NCBI GenBank assembly: GCA_021648375.1
Contig: JAKISW010000044.1
Span: forward strand, 1-18,685
DNA from: Devosiaceae bacterium
Lineage (GTDB): Bacteria; Pseudomonadota; Alphaproteobacteria; Rhizobiales; Devosiaceae
Direction of reading: 5' to 3'
Length of the DNA: 18,685 bases
Below the pieces are notes generated by a model. That model saw nothing but the letters and a program-made list of their open reading frames with translations. It was not told where the DNA came from and searched no databases. The translations under genes were made by a program, and so were the position numbers. Shown in pieces: positions 15,874 through 18,685 of the stretch. Positions within the stretch are counted from its first letter, which is position 1, and each line of letters begins with the position of its first letter.

Positions 15874-15996
15874 ATGGCCAACTCAAAAAATATCTTCGCT
15901 CGTGCATTTGATGCGGTAATTGAAGGTCGCACCCGTCAGGCACAACGTGAAATTAATGCCTATCGTGAGCGCTTCACTACATTGAACCGTTTCTAA
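15874..15996 (+). CDS. Small basic protein of unknown function, 40 residues
   Basis: I do not recognise this gene with certainty. ATG 15874 has an excellent ribosome binding site, AAGGAGA at 15861-15867, at optimal spacing, and a -10-like TATATAAA lies upstream. The product is arginine-rich (eight basic, four acidic residues) and reads as one amphipathic helix, with FARAFDAVIEGRTRQAQREI in its middle and ending TLNRF. No signal peptide or membrane span is seen. It faintly recalls short Arg-rich proteins common in rhizobia (some annotated DUF1127-like), but I cannot confirm that. It lies between the start of the aminopeptidase gene and the end of prmA. Its TAA overlaps the prmA stop codon on the other strand, so the two genes converge with no spacer. 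Confidence 0.7.
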   Translation: MANSKNIFARAFDAVIEGRTRQAQREINAYRERFTTLNRF

Positions 15997-16859
15997 ATTT
16001 TTTCAAAAACAAGCGTGCACCATTCGTCAAGAATGATACGCTGATTGAGCGCAATTTGCTGCTCCGCGCAGGCGGCGATAATTTTTTCCGCCTGCGACGT
16101 TAAAATCCCCGACATAATTATCGCAGCACCTGCATTTGCAGAGCGAGCAATATCCGGGGTCATTAGCACCAGAGGTGCGGCCAGAATATTGGCCACAATT
16201 AAGTCATAAGGGCCATTGCGGACGATTTTTTCGCTTTTCAGCCCTTCGGCCAATATCGGCTTTATCCAATTTCCTACATTATTGAGTTGAGCATTCTCGC
16301 CAGTGGTTTTAACTGCAATCGGGTCATTATCGCTGGCAATTATTTTGCGTTGCAGGCGTTTGGCCAGAGCAATGGCCAAAACCCCGGTGCCGGTGCCGAT
16401 GTCTATTATTCTTTTTGGCTGGAAGTTTTTCAACACCGAATGAATGGCCAGTAAGCATCCCGATGTGGTCTGGTGATGGCCGGTGCCAAAGGCCTGAGCG
16501 GCTTCAATCAAAATCGGAATTGTGCCTTTTGGCGGCTGGCCTTTATTGTGGCCGGCATAAATATAAAACCCGCCCGCAGTTACCGGCTTCAAGTCCTTTA
16601 AAGAGCGCTCGACCCAATTAATTTCCGGATCAATTTTTTCCGCTGTAAATGTCACGTTCCCAGCAAGGGTTTTTCGGGCGATTTGCGTGAATTTTTCAAT
16701 ATCAGGGGCACCATCACAAGTGGCTTCAAATACCCATTCGCCATTTTTATCTTCAAAGGCAGAAGCGCTCAATGTCAGGTTTTCGTTCAAGGATACAGCA
16801 TCAACAAGTGCAAAAACCTGTTCTTTGTTCATAGCGGGGATGGAGTGATTTTGGGACAT
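15993..16859 (-). CDS. prmA: Ribosomal protein L11 methyltransferase PrmA
   Basis: PrmA is a SAM-dependent methyltransferase that modifies lysines and the N-terminus of ribosomal protein L11. The 288-residue protein has an N-terminal L11-recognition domain with INWVERSLKDLKPV at 80-93, and then the family signature AFGTGHHQTT at 123-132. The SAM-binding motif IDIGTGTGVLA is at 152-162, followed by the acidic ASDNDPIAV around D177-D179. NILAAP at 224-229 and EWCTLVFEKI at the end are also typical. The start is ATG 16859; a second in-frame ATG ten codons in, nearer the family's usual start, is possible, and neither has a clear ribosome binding site. It diverges from the DUF1624 gene across a 158-bp spacer and converges on the 40-residue gene. 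Confidence 0.95.
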   Translation of the reverse strand: MSQNHSIPAMNKEQVFALVDAVSLNENLTLSASAFEDKNGEWVFEATCDGAPDIEKFTQIARKTLAGNVTFTAEKIDPEINWVERSLKDLKPVTAGGFYIYAGHNKGQPPKGTIPILIEAAQAFGTGHHQTTSGCLLAIHSVLKNFQPKRIIDIGTGTGVLAIALAKRLQRKIIASDNDPIAVKTTGENAQLNNVGNWIKPILAEGLKSEKIVRNGPYDLIVANILAAPLVLMTPDIARSANAGAAIIMSGILTSQAEKIIAACAEQQIALNQRIILDEWCTLVFEKI

Positions 16860-17017
16860 TTAAGTGTGAACAATTCGGTTTTGTGATCAAAAAGGGTGAT
16901 TTATATTGCTGAATTTAGTCGGTTTTTATGCTCAGTTGCTAATGATGTTGGTGGTTTATCATTATCAAAATTCATTTTAGACCAGATTGGCGCAAGCGCG
17001 ATTGGATTGATTGCATT

Positions 17018-18064
17018 ATGGTTTACGCAGCCTCTGATTTAACATCAAAACCGGGGAATCTAAATTCGAGCGACCCAAACCCACGGCCTCGTTATCTGCT
17101 GATTGATGTGGTGCGGGGGCTGGGCATTGTCGGAGTGGTGATTTATCATTTCGTATGGGATTTAAGGTTTTTACAATTCACCACAACCAGTCCCGGTTTT
17201 GATCTGGTCTGGATTTGGCTGGCCAGAGTTTTGCAGGTAACTTTTATGTCGCTGGCCGGGGTGTCGCTGGTTTTGGCGCATTATAATGGCATTGTCTGGA
17301 AATCATTCTGGAAGCGCCTCGCCATAGTTTTTGGCGCGGCAATGATAGTGACAGTTGGCACCTTTTTTGCCTTTGGCGAGGGGTTTGTCTATTTTGGCAT
17401 ATTGCACGCCATCGCGGTATTTTCGATAATGGCATTGCCGTTTTTGCGTGCTCCCTTATGGCTGGTGATTTTGGTGGCAGTGGTGTTTATGAGCGCGCCA
17501 TTTATCTATCAAAATGAAATGTTCAATGTTCGAATTCTCTCGGTGATCGGATTTTGGACAGTTGCACCCTACACTCAAGACTTGCAGTCAATATTTCCCG
17601 GTTTTGGTTATACTCTGGCTGGTCTGGCTTTTATGCGCATCGTGCTCAAATTCAACTTGGGCGCAAAACTGGCGGCGATTAAATCAAATGGTTTTACCTT
17701 TAAGGCGCTGGTTAAAGCCGGACGCTGGAGCCTGATAATTTATATGGTGCATCAACCAATTATGCTCAGCGTGTTGTATCCGCTGGCTTTGGTAATTCAG
17801 CCCGGAGCGGCGCAATTAAGGGCTGAGCAAAAACAGGTGTTTTATTCCAACTGCATGGATTTTGCCGTTAATCCATTTGTGCAGGATGAGGGGGCGATTG
17901 CCGCAGTAGAGGATGCTGAGCGGGCGCAAGCCTATTGCTCGTGTGCGGTTGATATTATGGATGAGAATGATTTGTTTGATGTGCAAAGCGTCGATGATTT
18001 AAGCGCACAACAAAAAACAGTTTATGGAGCCATTCCGCAATTATGTGTGGTGGCAGTGGAATAG
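17018..18064 (+). CDS. DUF1624 (heparan-alpha-glucosaminide acetyltransferase-like) membrane protein with cysteine tail
   Basis: This 348-residue multi-pass inner-membrane protein starts its conserved part with RYLLIDVVRGLGIVGVVIYH at about 25-44, followed by FVWDLRF. It also has a GILHAIAVFSIMALPF segment at 127-142 and about seven hydrophobic spans, as in the DUF1624/HGSNAT catalytic family. That family includes membrane acetyltransferases, but the substrate here is unknown. After the last span (about 238-260) a soluble tail of nearly 90 residues is mostly acidic and holds four cysteines: C279, C307, C309 and C343, with the pattern YCSC. The start is ATG 17018 with a weak upstream GGA. A TATCAT hexamer at 16957-16962 could be a -10. 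It ends 29 bases from the convergent uvrD gene. It belongs to the same broad superfamily as the protein at 1570-2652. Confidence 0.8.
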   Translation: MVYAASDLTSKPGNLNSSDPNPRPRYLLIDVVRGLGIVGVVIYHFVWDLRFLQFTTTSPGFDLVWIWLARVLQVTFMSLAGVSLVLAHYNGIVWKSFWKRLAIVFGAAMIVTVGTFFAFGEGFVYFGILHAIAVFSIMALPFLRAPLWLVILVAVVFMSAPFIYQNEMFNVRILSVIGFWTVAPYTQDLQSIFPGFGYTLAGLAFMRIVLKFNLGAKLAAIKSNGFTFKALVKAGRWSLIIYMVHQPIMLSVLYPLALVIQPGAAQLRAEQKQVFYSNCMDFAVNPFVQDEGAIAAVEDAERAQAYCSCAVDIMDENDLFDVQSVDDLSAQQKTVYGAIPQLCVVAVE

Positions 18065-18093
18065 GCTTTGACCACAAGTGCCAGCCAGATAAT

Positions 18094-18685
18094 TCAAGCG
18101 GATTTTTGCACAAAACTTTCCAGCACTTTTTTGCGCCCGACGCTGGCAAATTCTATGGTTAGCTTATTGCCTTCAACCGCCTGAACCTCACCCTCGCCAA
18201 ATTTCAAGTGCAGGACTTTTTCCCCAACCGAAAACAGAGCAGCAGAGCTGGCATCCACCGAGCGGGCCACCAATTCTCCCTCAATAGTTTTTGGGGAGGA
18301 GGAGCTGCGCGTGGATCTTTGGGCCTGCATGCGCTTCCAGCCCGGAGTTTGGTAGTTGCTTTCAAACGGGTCTGATTTATCAAAGCGAGAGGTAGAGTTG
18401 GTGCCGCCAAAATTATAGCCCCCATAGGACGAGCCGGTGTCGGTGACTTCCACAACTTCTGCTGGCAGTTCATCAAGAAATCTGGTGGGCAGGGCCGATT
18501 GCCAAAGGCCGTGAGTGCGCCGGTTTTGGGCCAGGGAAATTTGGACCCGTTTGCGGGCTCGTGTTATGCCCACATAGGCCAGACGGCGTTCTTCTTCCAG
18601 TCCAACCCGACCATTTTCATCTAATGAGCGTTGGGAGGGAAACAAGCCATCCTCCCATCCGGGAAGGAAAACTGTGTTAAATTCT
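18094..18685 (-). CDS. uvrD: ATP-dependent DNA helicase UvrD/PcrA, 3' part only
   Basis: This is the C-terminal 197 or so residues of a superfamily 1A 3'-to-5' helicase used in nucleotide-excision and mismatch repair. The frame runs off the right edge of the window, so the ATPase start is missing. The visible part opens with EFNTVFLPGWEDGLFPSQ (end of motif V region). It continues with motif VI, GLEEERRLAYVGITRARK, containing the arginine finger. A low-complexity Ser/Arg linker follows, and then the C-terminal Tudor-like segment VGEKVLHLKFGEGEVQAVEG, which binds RNA polymerase in PcrA/UvrD. It is probably the PcrA/UvrD housekeeping enzyme rather than AddA or RecB. The stop is 29 bases from the convergent DUF1624 gene. 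Confidence 0.93.
   Translation of the reverse strand, partial: EFNTVFLPGWEDGLFPSQRSLDENGRVGLEEERRLAYVGITRARKRVQISLAQNRRTHGLWQSALPTRFLDELPAEVVEVTDTGSSYGGYNFGGTNSTSRFDKSDPFESNYQTPGWKRMQAQRSTRSSSSPKTIEGELVARSVDASSAALFSVGEKVLHLKFGEGEVQAVEGNKLTIEFASVGRKKVLESFVQKSA

Noticed and set aside
1..18685. Searched for mobile elements, CRISPR arrays, toxin-antitoxin pairs, tRNA or rRNA genes
   Set aside because: No terminal inverted repeats, transposase motifs, spaced repeats or RNA-gene signatures were seen; codon use looks even across the genes.

Overview
This window is a core chromosomal region of an alphaproteobacterium, most likely of the Hyphomicrobiales (Rhizobiales). The evidence is the gene order murC-murB-ddl-ftsQ-ftsA-ftsZ-lpxC-bamD-recN-ligA, the long FtsZ with an acidic linker and an EIPSFLRK-type tail, and the nearby pepP, prmA and uvrD. 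By eye the GC content is in the mid-to-high 40s, moderately low for that order. Genus was not determined. GTG and TTG starts are frequent (murB, ftsQ, probably bamD and pepP).

Region 1 (1-7770, all +) is the distal half of a division and cell-wall (dcw) cluster. It holds the end of murC, then murB, a predicted DUF418-type multi-pass membrane protein that overlaps murB, and ddl, whose tail overlaps ftsQ. ftsA and ftsZ follow. murC, murB and ddl make the UDP-MurNAc-peptide and D-Ala-D-Ala precursors; ftsQ, ftsA and ftsZ build the divisome. A 288-bp spacer before ftsZ carries a near-consensus CtrA site and a GANTC (CcrM) site beside a -10-like hexamer, which suggests cell-cycle control of ftsZ. 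A strong intrinsic terminator closes the cluster right after ftsZ.

Region 2 (7771-13882, all +) holds lpxC (lipid A), bamD (outer-membrane protein assembly), recN (double-strand-break repair) and ligA (NAD+-dependent DNA ligase). recN and ligA overlap by one base. Spacers before bamD and recN contain short repeats and inverted repeats that could be regulatory.

Region 3 (13883-18685) has mixed orientation: a long, XPNPEP1-like aminopeptidase P (-), a 40-codon small gene with a strong ribosome binding site (+), prmA (-), a DUF1624 membrane protein with a cysteine-bearing tail (+), and the 3' end of uvrD/pcrA (-). Convergent pairs are packed with almost no spacer, and the small gene's stop codon overlaps the prmA stop codon on the opposite strand.

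I saw no tRNA, rRNA, CRISPR array, insertion sequence, prophage or attachment site. All complete genes look intact. I do not see a clearly new multi-gene system here. The items most worth a second look are the DUF418 protein inside the dcw cluster, the small gene between pepP and prmA, the ftsZ promoter region, and the cysteine tail of the DUF1624 protein.
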